Part shown: positions 31,869 to 42,835 of the stretch, piece by piece
How positions within the stretch are numbered: the stretch's first letter is position 1
Layout of the letters: each line of letters starts with the position of its first letter
From: Chelonoidis abingdonii
Taxonomy: Eukaryota; Chordata; Testudines; Testudinidae
NCBI RefSeq assembly: GCF_003597395.2
Contig: NC_133773.1
Coordinates: forward strand, 143,163,327-143,227,326
DNA length: 64,000 nt
Reading direction: 5' to 3'
Position numbers and translations under genes: made by a program
Notes under the pieces: generated by a model
Databases searched by the model: none
The model's input: only the letters and a program-made list of their open reading frames with translations
What the model was told of the DNA's origin: nothing

Positions 31869-32524
31869 GGGCTTGTCTACAGCTGTGATTCTCAACCAGG
31901 GTACCTGTACCCCTAGGAGTCCGCAAAGGTCCTCCAGGGGGTACATCAACTCATCTAGATGTTTGCCTAGTTTTACCACAGGCTACAGAAAAAGCGCTAG
32001 CTAAGTCAGTACAAACTAAAATTTCATACAGACAATGACTTGTTTATACTGCTCTATAGACTATACACCAAAATGTAAGTACAATATTTATATTCCAATT
32101 GATTTATTTTATAATTATATGGTAAAAATGAGAAAGTCAGCAATTTTTCAGTACTAGTGTGGCTGCGACACTTTGGTTTTTTATGTCTGATTTTGTAAGG
32201 AAGTAGTTTTTAAGTGACATGAAAGTTGGGGGTACGCAAGACAAATCAGACTCCTGAAAGGGGTACAGTCATCTAGAAAGATTGAGAGCCACTGGTTTAC
32301 ATGGTGTGTGAGTCCACACCAGTGGGGGTGTAAATTTCAGTCCACACCAGTGTGTCAGTCCTGTGTGAGTGCTTCTGACACCCACTCAGAGTTGCCTAGT
32401 GCTGGTTAATGTTGTACTGTTTGAAACGGGACTACATTAATGCACCAGTTAGTGTGTGAACACACTGCTGCGGACTAGAACTTACACTCCTCTGGTGTGG
32501 ACTAATGCACTATGTAGACAAGAC
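31869..32524. mobile_element. TIR element with CTTGTCTACA ends, host to a hAT
   Basis: Left end GGGCTTGTCTACAG and right end ATGTAGACAAGAC are inverted. With the hAT removed it is about 245 bp, non-coding, with TCCACACCAGTGGGGGTGTA and CTCTGGTGTGGACTAATGCA as inverted internal words. It splits the LINE. End positions are approximate because host and element share similar bases at the right border. Confidence 0.65.
31883..32294. mobile_element. hAT MITE (CAGTGGTTCTCAACC ends)
   Basis: The left end CTGTGATTCTCAACC and right end GATTGAGAGCCACTG are inverted. The flanks gtctacag (31875-31882) and gtttacat (32295-32302) match at six of eight. Interior is AT-rich, with inverted subterminal words GGGGGTACATCAACTCATCT and GAAAGGGGTACAGTCATCTA. 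Non-coding. This family is common in turtles. Confidence 0.85.
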
Positions 32525-32935
32525 AACAGTTGGATACAAACAGCAGAGTACGAGGAAACAATGTGAGGATACTGCTGAGAGACAAGGGTCTCTGCACATC
32601 AGCAGCCTAACCACGGTCATTTTTTTTTTGTTGTTATCCTGGCAATGGAGTTTTGAGGAGGGATTTGAAGATGGATAATGGGGTTGTTTTATGGATGGTC
32701 AGGAGAACACCTCCCAAGCAGGAGGGGCAGCAGGGAAGAAAGCACAAGATGGTGCTGTTTGAAAATTCAACAAGGGGGCAATGGAGGCTGGTATCACAGG
32801 CCAGTTGGAAGCAGGAGTTGACATCTTGATATGAGATGGGAGATAGGGTACAGAATGACTGTGGAGGGCCTTGAAGGGAAGACAAGCAGCCTATGTTTGA
32901 GGTGACAGAGACAGGGGAGGACACAAGCTACAATT

Positions 32936-33354
32936 TGTTAAAGCTACAACGTGTCTCATCTGTGTTGGGATTTGGACACATGCTCGCAAATGCATGTCCA
33001 AACACATCTTTTCTCAAGTCTAGATGAGGCCAAGCTGACAAACAGCAGTGGGCAGGGAAGCGGAGGGCAGCAAGAAGACGACCATGGAATGACATAGGAT
33101 GACAACATGTTTAATTCAATGGGGCCAAATCATTGGAAACCGTGTGGGGGCCAACTCCTCCACTGGTGTAAATCAGCACAGCTCTATTAAACTCAGTGGA
33201 GCAATGGACAGTTGAGAATCTGGCCCCTTTGTTTTTATTGTCATTTTAAAAACTCCATGTCAAACCAGGTCTCTCCCCTGGTCCATGCTTCCTCCACCTT
33301 CACTTCCCATCCGCATCTTGGTGAGTAGGGGAAGAAGCAACCATGAACTGTGGT
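32936..33354. other. Mostly unassigned
   Basis: About 33145-33230 holds an arm of an old palindromic repeat (CCACTGGTGTAAATCAGCAC, TTGAGAATCTGGCCCC). Nothing else recognised. Confidence 0.4.
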
Positions 33355-33640
33355 TTGGTTAGAGCTCATAAAATAAGCTGGATTGGGCTGGATCAATGCT
33401 CAAATGGGAGACCTCTGGGTGCTGCATGAAATAGTGGCTCACTCTTCTCTTGGAGTGAGTGCATCACCAGTACATCAGGAGGGGGCGCTGTGCTGCTGGA
33501 GCCACTGCCTTTTGGGTGAGACATAAAAACAGCAAGGTCTGGACCACTTATGCTCATTCAAAATCCCCTGGCAGTGTTTGGATGAGTATCACTGTTTATT
33601 ATGGGTAGGGGAGCAGTGCCTAGTGGACCCCCACCGAGGT
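33355..33640 (+). mobile_element. 5S rRNA-derived SINE
   Basis: ATTGGGCTGGATCAATGCTC, AAATGGGAGACCTCTGGGTG and CTGCATGAAATAG parallel the 3' half of 5S rRNA (TGGTTAGTACTTGGATGGGAGACC...GGGTGCTGTAGG). The DNA continues with the body of a SINE (GGAGGGGGCGCTGTGCTGCT, GGGTGAGACATAAAAACAG, CTGGACCACTTATGCTCATT). It is not a 5S gene because the 5' half is missing and the 3' part continues. Confidence 0.7.
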
Positions 33641-34389
33641 CAGGCTGTCACAGTGGTAGGGGCTGAAGGTACACGTAGCGAGACCCCGTCCCTGCTGCAA
33701 AGACCTTCCAATCTAAATAGATAGAACAGGCAACCCCCCATTTTACACCCAAGGGGCTGCAGCACAGAGAGATCCGGGGCTATATTTTAAAATGGCCTCC
33801 GCTCCCACAGTCAGGGCCAGATTTACGCAAGAGCTCAGCACTCACTTCAGGGACCAAAAGTTTCAGAAGAGCTCAGCACTCTGCCAGCTGGGTGGGTTCT
33901 GCCCAAGGAAGTCAGTGGTAGAACGAGGCTCTGAACTCCACCTACCTGAGAGCCAGGCCCAGCCCATAATGACAAGACCATCCTTCCATGCCATGCTAGC
34001 CTGGTACTGGCAGAGACAGATTCTGAGACATATGACAGGGCCCAGCGGAAAGCACATTTTCCTGGAGGAATCATTTCTTACTACCCTCTTGCAAGCATCC
34101 TGCTGTATTGGTCCAAAATCACCATGACACTATTGAAAACTATAGTCTGTCTTGGACCAACCATCCCTGTAGAACACAGCCATACAACACATGGGCCAAT
34201 TGCTCTTCTAGCTGAAAACAGATAGGCCACTCATCCATTCACCTGGGTCTCTTTCCAAACAGCTGTCCAAGCAAGTGGTTAAAAATGTTTCCTTTTCAGT
34301 TCCGAAAGGACTGAATTCCACAATGTGCTCCTCATGCTCCAAGTATATCTCATTCTCCACAGATGTAGCCACCACCACTACTAAGATCT
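33641..34389. other. Unassigned sequence
   Basis: No family clearly recognised. GACCTTCCAATCTAAATAGA with CCCATTTTACACCCAAGGGG near 33702-33760 could be a short minus-strand SINE tail. Confidence 0.35.
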
Positions 34390-34765
34390 CAGGATGCCTT
34401 CGAGAGATCAGCTCCTGGATGAAGAGCAGCTGGCTTGGACTCAGCCCGGCAAGACTGAAGTGATGCTGGTTGGAAGGGGGAAACGCCTTGATGAATTACC
34501 CAGGACTCTGCCCCTTTTGTCCACGGAAGGTGCACAACCCCCATTAATTAAAGTAGTGCGAAGCATCCAAGTCCTGTCCGACTCCACACTAAGCATGGAT
34601 GACCAGGTAGCGCTGGTATGTAACAAATGCCTTCTTTCACCTCCAGCTTGCTAGGGAGCTCTGCCCCCTCCTCCTGGACAAGGACCTGGCCACAGTGATT
34701 CCAGCATTTATCACCTCCAGGCTGGATCACTGGAACTCACCGCATCTGAAGCTGAGCATGAAGAT

Positions 34766-35523
34766 CAGGGCCGTCCTTAGGATTTATGCAGCCCTATGTG
34801 GTGTTATTAAACTGGTGCCTCTATGCCAGCGCATTTGGCTCTGTGAATACTGGTACCCCTATACTGCTCCTCTACGGGTGCCCCTAGGCCGGCACAATTG
34901 GTGCCCCTTTGCTGGCGTATTTGGCTCTGTGAATACGGCTCCACCTTCTGCCTAGTAAGGAGACTGCAGCATGTGCTGGGTGTGCGGGAGCCAACCTGCT
35001 CTTATCTGCTGTCCTGGTGATAGGTGTAGACGCTGTGCGTTTACCAACTCCTCTCTCTCCCTCCCAGCCCTTCTGGAGTGCCACAAACAGCTGATTTGCA
35101 GTGTTCAAGCTCCGGGAGGGAGCGGGAGGAGCAGGGATGAGGCGTGTTTTGGAGAGGAGGCGGGGATGGAGCTGGGGCAGGAAGAGGCGCATTGGGGGAA
35201 GGGGTGGAGTGGGGCTGGGACCTGAAGCAGGGCCGGGGTCGAGCAGCTCCTGGCAAGATGAGAAGTTGGCATCTATGGTCCCAATGGTGCCCCAAATTTC
35301 TAGGGGCCCTACACAGCTGTAAGTGTAGGGAGAGGGATAGCTCAGTGGTTTGAGCATTGGCCTGCTAAACCCAGGGTTGTGAGTTCAGCCCTTTAGGGGG
35401 CCATCTTGGGCAAAAAATCAGTACTTGGTCCTGCCTAGTGAAGGCAGGGGGCTGGACTTGATGCCCTTCCAGTTCTATGAGATAGATATATTGTCATATA
35501 TTATATGCCTAATGATGACCAGA
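34766..35523. mobile_element. Non-autonomous hAT (CAGGGCCGTCCTTAG), carries a SINE
   Basis: The left end CAGGGCCGTCCTTAGGAT, with TTATTAAACTGGTGCC inside, matches the inverted right end of 25189-27543. The right part has GTGCCCCAAATTTCTAGGGG as in 55321, and the terminal bases (CCTAATGATGACCAG) are diverged. The flanks atgaagat (34758-34765) and aggaagat (35524-35531) match at seven of eight. Orientation is opposite to 25189-27543. The interior is GC-rich and non-coding. A turtle SINE lies at 35331. Confidence 0.75.
35331..35500 (+). mobile_element. tRNA-derived turtle SINE
   Basis: The head resembles a tRNA gene with an A-box-like GGATAGCTCAGTGG (35335-35348) and a B-box-like GGTTGTGAGTTCAGCC. 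The body TCAGTACTTGGTCCTGCCTA, GTGAAGGCAGGGGGCTGGAC and CCCTTCCAGTTCTATGAGAT is the tail shared with CR1-mobilised SINEs of cryptodiran turtles. It is not a functional tRNA gene. This is the best lineage marker in the window. Confidence 0.88.
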
Positions 35524-36055
35524 AGGAAGATAATGCCAAATTGTGGCTGGGTATTTCCTTTATGATCTAAGCCACTGAGAGGATATTAGGCTCATGCTCA
35601 AATGCCTCCACTGGCCCCCAGTCAGCTTCTGATGCCAGGTTAAGGCCTTGTTTGCAAGCATCAAAGCAATCAATGGATCAAGCCCCAACTACATTAAAGG
35701 CTGAGTTTCAGTCTATGATGTACTGTGATGGCTATGCTCCTTAGATTGCCAAGCCTAGGATAGAGCAAGTGAGATTTGGGAGCAAAATATTTTCTTTCAA
35801 GAGGACCCAGCTCTGGAATCAACCTCTAGAGGAGACTGGGGGAACCAGAGCCTGGCCATCTCTGGGGAACACTGCAAACTTTCCCTTTGGCAGAACTTTT
35901 CCACCATCACAAGAAAGGAGGTCACAACATCGAGATCCCCTCTTCTGCCTGTCCGCTTCATCCCCCCAAATGCAACCCCTACCTACCAAATCAACCACAA
36001 GCGCAGCTTGTACCCTCTTAGAAGGGAGAAGAGCCTGAGATTCCATGAAGTCCAC

Positions 36056-36708
36056 TGGAGAATTTGCTGTTGCCAGTGTATCTTATGTGGGAGAGACAAT
36101 GGTGATGGTAAGTCCCATAGATAGGTACTGAAGCACAAGGAGACTAGTTCTCTGGACTTCAGTGAGATCTCTCACCTGCGTAAAGTCATGTCAAAATAAT
36201 TTGCTAGATTGGGGCCTCAATGACAGTCGTTGCCCAGCACAACCAATCAGTGTGAGACATTTGCTGGGTCATTACAAGGAGGAAGCCAGTAAAGCTGATT
36301 GTGTAATGAGCCTGCTGTGGAGACAAATGGCTCTGATTTGCACAAATCTGCCAGCACCCAACTGTAATAACCTCAAATGCCTCTAGGTTTGGACCAATGA
36401 TCTAACCTGAAAACCATCCTGCTGAGGGCTCATTGGGCCGTGTGTGGGACAGGCGTCAGTTCATACTACTCAAACATTTCAGGGACTACAGGAATTCTTT
36501 ATTTTCTTTTGGAGCCTTTAGTTTTTAACCATTTATTTAAAAAGCTGTGGCTGTGCATTTAGCACTGGTGAAAGATACCCAGCCAACAATCCTGCCCTTC
36601 TCTGTAGCCACAGAACAGGGTAGAGCATGGTCAGTGGTCCTGCCAGCGTCTTACGCACTTTGCCTCACCAATGTGCAGCTCTCTCTCCATGTAATTATTG
36701 TTATTATT
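36056..36708. other. Unassigned sequence
   Basis: No feature recognised. The right end has a short ATT microsatellite next to the CR1 tail. Confidence 0.45.
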
Positions 36709-36710
36709 AT

Positions 36711-37819
36711 TCATAGATTCATAGATTCTAGGACTGGAAGGGACCCGAAGAGGTCATCGAGTCCAGTCCGCTGCCCTCATGGCAGGTCCAAATACTGTCT
36801 AGACCATCCCTGATAGACATTTATCTAACCTACTCTTGAATATCTCCAGAGATGGAGATTCCACAACCTCCCTAGGCAATTTATTCCAGTGTTTAACCAC
36901 TCTGACAGTTAGAAACTTTTTCCTAATGTCCAACCTAAACCTCCTTTGCTGCACTTTGAAGCCATGCTTCCTTGTTCATCATAGAGGCTAAGGTGAACAA
37001 GTTTCTCTCTCCTCTTTGTGACACCCTTTTAGATACCTGAAACTGCTATCATGTCCCTCTCAGTCTCTTTTTCCAGACTAAACAAACCAATTCTTTCAGC
37101 CTCCTTCATAGGTCATGTTCTCAAGACCTTTAATCATTCTTGTTGCTCTTCTCTGGACCCTCTCCAATTTCTCCACATCTTTCTGAAGTGTGGTGCCAGA
37201 ACTGGACACAATTCCAGTTGAGGCCTAACTAGTGCAGGAGAGCGAAGAATGACTTCTCGTGTCTTGCTCACAACACACCTCTTAATGCATCCCAGAATCA
37301 CGTTTGCTTTTTTTTCAACAGCATCACACTGTTGACTCATATTTAGCTTGTGGTCCACTATGACCCCTAGATGCCTTTCTGCCGTACTCCTCCTAGACAG
37401 TCTCTTCCCATTCTGTGCGTGTGAAATGATTGTTCCTTCCTAAGTGGAGCACTTTGCGTTTGTCTTTATTGACATTCATCCGGTTTACTCAGACCATTTC
37501 TCCAATTTGTCCAGATCATTTTGAATTATGATCCTATCCTCCAAAGCAGTTGCAATCCCTCCCAGTTTGGTATCGTCCGCAAACTTAATAAGCGTACTTT
37601 CTATGCTTATATCTGAATCATTGATGAAGATATTGAACAGAGCTGGTCCCAAAAAAGACTCCTGCGGAACCCCACTTGTTATACCTTTCCAGGAGGATTG
37701 GGAACCATTTATAACTACTCTCTGAGTACGGTTATCCAGCCAGTTATGCACCCACCTTAGAGTAGCCCCATCTAAGTTGTATTTGCCTAGTTTATTGAAA
37801 AGAATATCATGTGAAACTG
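36711..37819 (-). mobile_element. CR1 LINE, 3' part
   Basis: Plus-strand reading starts TCATAGATTCATAGATTCTA, GACTGGAAGGGACCCGAAGA, GGTCATCGAGTCCAGTCCG. It runs through the 3' noncoding region and the complement of ORF2 to near GAATATCATGTGAAACTG. It abuts the tail of another repeat at 37820. Confidence 0.92.
37134..37751 (-). pseudogene. CR1 reverse transcriptase remnant, frame-broken
   Basis: The piece 37485-37751 gives 88 residues with GVPQESFLGP (residues 27-36; usually GVPQGSVLGP) and an intact catalytic FADD at 57-60. The piece 37134-37358 continues with [20 protein letters not shown] and a diverged LEYCVQ-like block (LELCPVL). A frame break and missing residues separate the two. It cannot encode an active enzyme. 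Confidence 0.88.
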
Positions 37820-38005
37820 TTTGTATTATGGTAGGGCCCCAGTTGAGCTCAGGGCCCCATGCACTGGCTCCAGTACAAACACACGGTAAGAGACTGTCCC
37901 TGCCCCAAGAACTTACAATCTAAATAGATTGGACAGACACAGGGAAGGAGGAGATTCAGAGGGGAAGTGACTCATCTGAGGTCCTACAGCAGATTGGCGT
38001 AGCAA
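37820..38005 (-). mobile_element. L2/L3-type tail
   Basis: TTTGTATTATGGTAGGGCCC, CAGGGCCCCATGCACTGG, TGTCCCTGCCCCAAGAACTT and ACAATCTAAATAGATTGGAC are the complement of the LINE/SINE tail seen at 31755 and 38925. Confidence 0.75.
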
Positions 38006-38924
38006 GGGAGAGCAGCTCCCCCTGCATACATATATGGGTGGGGAGTGGGCAGAACCTTGAGACCCTCTGCCCCAATGGTCCAGCCAGGGCAGAGAGGGAA
38101 GAAATCTGCACTCCCTCCCCGCTCTCGCCTCCCACCTGGAAACCAGGGATGAGCTTTCAACTCCCTCTGTCCGTCCTCAGGGCCTGGGGAAACATGCCCT
38201 TACTCAGAGGTGGTAGTCGCTTCAGGATCTAGACCTCAGTTCTTAAGTGATATTTAAGTGACACATCGGTCTTGTGCTTCGCCAGTCAGTCCATGGGATA
38301 TAAGAACAAAGTGAAGAGAAGAGGGAGCCCAACTGTGATAGCGTGAACCTTGTTTTATTGTGTAATTGTGGAAGTGCACTTGCGCATCAAAGTCGTGAAA
38401 TGGGCTAGAAATGCAATAAAAACAAGATAATCAAAAGTTTAACAAATAGGGAAGGGGGGCCCCAAGATGCTCCTCGACTGGGATGCCATTTGGTCTAGGG
38501 CCGGCCCTGTAAATAACCTTCCACAGCAATGGTACAAAACACGGCCTAGGACCATTACTATTGTTTATCGGCAGTAGCGCCCGCCACATGCCAGGCACTT
38601 GCCACACACTAAGGCAAGTTCCAAGCACTAATGAATTCCAGTTACTTGCAGTCTCTCACCACAGTGAGAGTTCAGCATGTAGGACAATTTTTGCAATAGC
38701 TTTTCTTATAAGGGTTGCCTGTAGGGGCGCCTTTGCACTTCCCCCATCACAGGGACTAGAGGCGATATCTGGCTCACCGTGTCTGTTCCCCTGCTATCAC
38801 AAGAAACCCTGTGATATAATCCATCTTCAAACGAGTTAGGGTGTTTGCGCCCACTACTCCCTGCTCTCTATACACCCTGAGCCATCTTATCTAGATAACA
38901 AACACCATCGACAACAACTCCTTC
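38006..38924. other. Unassigned, with an isolated hAT end
   Basis: GGTCTAGGGCCGGCCCTG at 38492-38509, with GGGGGGCCCCAAGATGCTCC before it, looks like the right end of a CAGGGCCGG-type hAT. Its left end was not found, so the element may be truncated. The rest is unassigned. Confidence 0.35.
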
Positions 38925-39060
38925 GACTGAAAACTCTTTGGGGGCAGGGCCTGTCTTTTTTGTTGTGTTTGTACAGCGCGTGGCACAATGGGGCCTTGGT
39001 CCCCAGCTGGCATTCCTAGACACAAATCCATGACAAATAATAAATAACAAACAGTAATAA
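38925..39060 (+). mobile_element. L2/L3-type tail
   Basis: AAACTCTTTGGGGGCAGGGC, TTTGTACAGCGCGTGGCACA, ATGGGGCCTTGGTCCCCAGC, then an A/T-rich end (AATAATAAATAACAAACAG). A standalone 3' tail of the SINE or LINE family. Confidence 0.8.
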
Positions 39061-39834
39061 TAACCACCCTCCCCAAACACACGAGCGATGATGCTTGAGC
39101 TTTATTTCTTTCTTTTAACACGGATTTAATTTTTTTCCCTGTGTGCTAAACGGCAATTGTAAAAATAGAGTTTAGAGCGAGAAGCATGGGAAAGTCCAAA
39201 CTCCTCTCTTCATTCCCATTAACGGGCCAGCCGTTCCCACAAATCAGAGATTTTCCTCCTCTTTGCGCTGGACAGGAATCTTTCGATTCAGGGCAGCCAT
39301 GAAGGAGCTGGTGTGTGTGGTGTGTGGGGGTGAATGGAAAAAAATACACCACACTAGTAGCCACAAAATTATTCTCTGCTCCAACTTCTCCTTTGAACTG
39401 GTTATGCTGCCCCCCCTCTTTAATAAGGAACAAATTTCCAGCACTCTATGGGAAAGTTTTAATGCAACATATTTCTAACGGGTCATTGTCAGTTCACACA
39501 AGATTTTTTTCCTTTCCCCTTTCTGCGAGAATGGAAGCAGGACGGGCGACACAGGAATAACTGGCTCTTTGGAAAGGCTGGGAGGGGGTGACTGTTTCTG
39601 GCACCGCTGGTGTGGAAATGGCATGTTGAGAAGGCAGGGGTTCCAAAGGCTGGCAACAGATATCCTGCAAGCTGGGGGAAAATGCTCAGCTCTGCCAACA
39701 GCACTTGTTCCTGGCTGGTAACAGCCACCCTTCTGACCACAGAGCTGGGGCATGACTTTGCCACTTGTCTGGCATGCAAACTGTCTAGGAGGAGCTTGTG
39801 CCACTGCTGTGTGCTTATCAAGGACTGCAGGTCT
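39061..39834. other. Unassigned sequence
   Basis: No family recognised. Several short open frames overlap with no domain. Confidence 0.4.
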
Positions 39835-40200
39835 CAAACCCTGGTCCAGAGGGCTCTTAGGTACTCGTAAGTTCTAATCAACACTAACAGAGGATGCCAG
39901 TCCTGGGATCTGATTGGCAGAACTCTGGGAGGGGGGTCCCAATTGGTTCCCTGCTTCCAATTAAAACAAGCAGAGGAACAGAAAGTTTATCAGTGCAACT
40001 GCATTTGCCCTGCACTACCTGCTCCTACTGTCTGACTCTGGTCTCCTGGTAACATGACCCCTGCCGACCTCCTCACACGTGACTTTTGGTCTGCCCTGTC
40101 TTGGACTCTGATCTCCTGGTATCTGACTTGGCCTGCCTCTTGGCTCCCAGCTTATGCTCTGACCACTAGGTCAGACTGCCCATGTACTGATTGTAAGCAT
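39835..40200 (+). mobile_element. Possible LTR-like repeat
   Basis: CT-rich words recur loosely (GACTCTGGTCTCCTGGTAAC, GGACTCTGATCTCCTGGTAT, TGACCACTAGGTCAGACTGC), resembling the 3' part of a turtle LTR family. Ends are not defined, and low-complexity DNA is the alternative. Confidence 0.3.
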
Positions 40201-40431
40201 GTGACTAGACCAAGAGCCTTGGGGCCTGATCTCCTCTCACTTGGACTGGAGTAACTCCACAAAGGTCAGGGAAGCTTTACTGGGTTAAGATTCATGTAGG
40301 CGACAGCAGACTTGAGCCTCTAGACTTCAGGACTGCTTAGTACTAAATTCCCTCCCCAAAATATTTCTCTTCAAAGATTTGCAAGGGACAGTAGGGATCA
40401 CGAGAGCAAGGGATTGAGAACATTGAGGATA

Positions 40432-40680
40432 GGGCTACACTGCAGTCAGAGGTGTGACAGCAACACCGGTTGGCATACCTGCGCTAGCTCTAGGTAGCAT
40501 GTCTAAAAATAGCTGTGAAGACGCAGCAGCCTGGACCTTGGCATGGACTAGCAATGAGAGTAGGTAGCCAGGGTTCTGTACTGCCTGTGCTGCTATGTCT
40601 TCTCTGCTTTTTCAGCCATGCTAGCTAGATTAGGCCAGCCCATGCTGAAATCACAGCTCCATTTCCAATGTATACAGACC
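40432..40680. mobile_element. MITE with GGGCTACACTG/TGTATACAGACC ends
   Basis: Starts GGGCTACACTGCAGTCAGAG and ends CAATGTATACAGACC, with CATGTCTAAAAATAGCTGTG inside. It belongs to the GTCTACACT-type palindromic MITE group seen at 24492 and 31869. Non-coding, diverged. Confidence 0.5.
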
Positions 40681-42835
40681 TTCAGACTCAGGCATAGTGC
40701 AGTCAAAAGCCCTGCTCATGAACCCGTGTCCAGATCTTCAAAAGCCCAGATAGTCCAACCCTAAGCCTCCTTCTCCCCATCTCTGTCAATGCACCCATAT
40801 TCTCACCTACCGCACTCCGTCCTGGATCCTCACCATCACATCCCAACCTGCTGCAAGCCCTGCTATACCAGTCTTGTCCCCCTCCCAGATTTGCAACACT
40901 CTGTGTTATTCCAGTCTTGGGAGTCAATGGAAAGGAAAGCTACCATGTGAAGACTGGGTCCCAAGCCAGGTGTGTGTGCTTAACCCACTGTGATACCTGT
41001 CCTTTTTTGTTTTATTTTTTGTTTCTCTCGCCTGAAGTAGTTCTGGCCAGTAACTGTGTTTCCACAGGTAATTAGCTGCTTTGCTATCATTAGTCAGAGC
41101 CCAGGCTATCAACATGGACTTTTTGCACTGGATTTTTCTTGAATAACAGTCGGAAGTTCCATGGAAAAGGGGGAAAAAAAACCCATCTGATGGAATGAGA
41201 CCCTTGAAAAGCAATATTGGGGGAAGGTAATTGACTTCATATGTCCTATAGGCCACTTCTAGATCTCAAAATGAGGTCAAGGGTGCTTGAGGCAGAGACA
41301 AGAGGCTGTTGTTGCTAACATTCATTTCCCAATGGGATGTCAACAGCCTGTTGCACAGCCAGGACTGATGAGTCTTGAAAATCGAGAGAGGTGACTCATT
41401 GGCTTTGCTTTAGTATCCATTTTTTATTTAGCAGCATTGTGCAATGGTTTGAATGATTGACATGAATCTGCCCTGCTTCCCAGGGGTAGCACACATCAAC
41501 AGTGGGGAAGACAGGTAGAGAGCAAGTCAATTTAAATTTCAGATGGCCTTTCTTTTCTGGCTGTTTCTTGTGTGATGTACATTCTGAGCTCTTGGTTGTT
41601 CTTCAGGGTTTCCATTTATCCTGTCAGGTGGGCCTAGAGGTGCCAAATTATACATGCTTCTCATCCCGGGGGGGGGGGGGGGCTCGACATTTTCTTAGTT
41701 GTCTCCCCTTTTAATCCTATGGGTAGCTTTGGCCTCCCCTGCTGAGACGACTAGCAATGGAGCTAGCTAGCAGAGTTGGTCGGGAATTTGTCAACAGAAT
41801 AGCCAATATCCTGAAGGTTGGTGTACTCAGGACCCACATTCAAGTCTCTTGTCTGCATCAGGCAGAGGAGGGACCTGAAGCGGTTCTTCCATGTCTCCCG
41901 CCCCCACCTGGGCTATTATGGATGTGTACTCACTCGCTCTCGGAAATATTGAAACATCTAAGGTTCATCCCCATGCAGGATGGGACAGTTTTCATGGAAC
42001 TGGCAAACCATCTCCTGCCCAGCTCTATTAGCAGGGCCCAAATGCTAGATGCTGATTGTCAAATGCTCAGCACCCAGTGTGTTCCCAATCTGCTGAGCTA
42101 TTTTAGAGTTTGATGTTGCTACCCCTGACTGTGGAATCTGTGTGAGTTTGGGAAATTGGGCCTGTCATTTTGATGCCTATATACAAGCCAAACTTGTTTG
42201 AAAATCTGGCTCTGGATGCCTGTTGTGTGTGATTTGGAAAACCAACAAACGCTTTTTCACAGGCAGTCCTCAGAGGGTCCTGGGCTTTGGTCACTGCTGT
42301 ACCTAGGCTCAAATTCAGCTACCTGTGAGCTAGCAGTGAAAGCCTTTGTATTCCACTACAGTGTTTTTACCATCACTTTGGCAACTTCAGTTGGGAAGGA
42401 ATGACTGATTTTTTTTTCCTTGAGACTTTCTGGGCCAGTTCCTCAGCCAGCATAAGTCATGTAGCTCTGGGTTTGGTGGGGCATTGCCTATCCATGCCAG
42501 CTGAGGAGCCAACCCTGTGTCGGGAGCACACAATGCTTCCTTGTTGATGCATCATTTCTCTTTTCGTTCTAAGAACATTGAGGATTTACCTTGCAGGGTT
42601 AGGACTCAAAGAAGAGATTGTTAGGAGAATGTAACAAGGGTGAAAAACGAACCCCTTCTTGCTCTGTAAAGCAACTAGCACAATTCTGGGTGGTATCAAC
42701 GCTAACAATACATCATTAATAACTTAATCTCCAGGTTCCATACAGCCCATGCCTCCCGCTGAGCTCCCAGGAGCCCAGGGAATTAACATGTCACTGAAAT
42801 TGACAGCCCTCTTTCTGCAATGGCTGGGTTATACC
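40681..42835. other. Unassigned sequence
   Basis: Contains a G-run at 41668-41682 and a short AGAGTTGGTCGGGAATTTGT motif at 41773 (MITE arm). No exon or complete element recognised over 2.1 kb. Confidence 0.4.

Larger units (their letters stand above)
31755..32935 (-). mobile_element. L2/L3-type LINE 3' end, interrupted
   Basis: Right of a tail at 31780-31868 (TAGGCACTGTACAAGCACAA, CAAAAAACTTACAGTCAAAG) the element is cut at 31869 and resumes near 32525 (AACAGTTGGATACAAACAGC). It runs through TTTTGAGGAGGGATTTGAAG, GGGGCAGCAGGGAAGAAAGC, GGCAATGGAGGCTGGTATCA, AGGAGTTGACATCTTGATAT and AGGGCCTTGAAGGGAAGACA. These are complements of the end of an L2-like ORF and its 3' noncoding region. The interruption is a TIR element holding a hAT. 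Confidence 0.78.
34390..36055 (+). mobile_element. L2-like LINE remnant, split by a hAT
   Basis: Translation across 34390-34765 with frameshifts gives PGKTEVMLVG, SIQVLSDSTLSMDDQVALV and DLATVIPAFITSRLD. These are typical of the last third of L2/CR1-clade ORF2, where SRLDYCN-type words are conserved (here SRLDHWN). The LINE resumes at 35524 with words like HWPPVSF and KALFASIKAINGSSPNYIKG and ends near 36055. Several stops and frameshifts make it a pseudogene. The interruption is the hAT 34766-35523. Confidence 0.7.

Noticed and set aside
33364..33430. 5S rRNA gene candidate
   Set aside because: Only the 3' half of 5S is recognisable and it is diverged; the DNA continues into a SINE body.
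35331..35405. tRNA gene candidate
   Set aside because: Has A- and B-box-like words but continues into a SINE body and lacks a complete cloverleaf.
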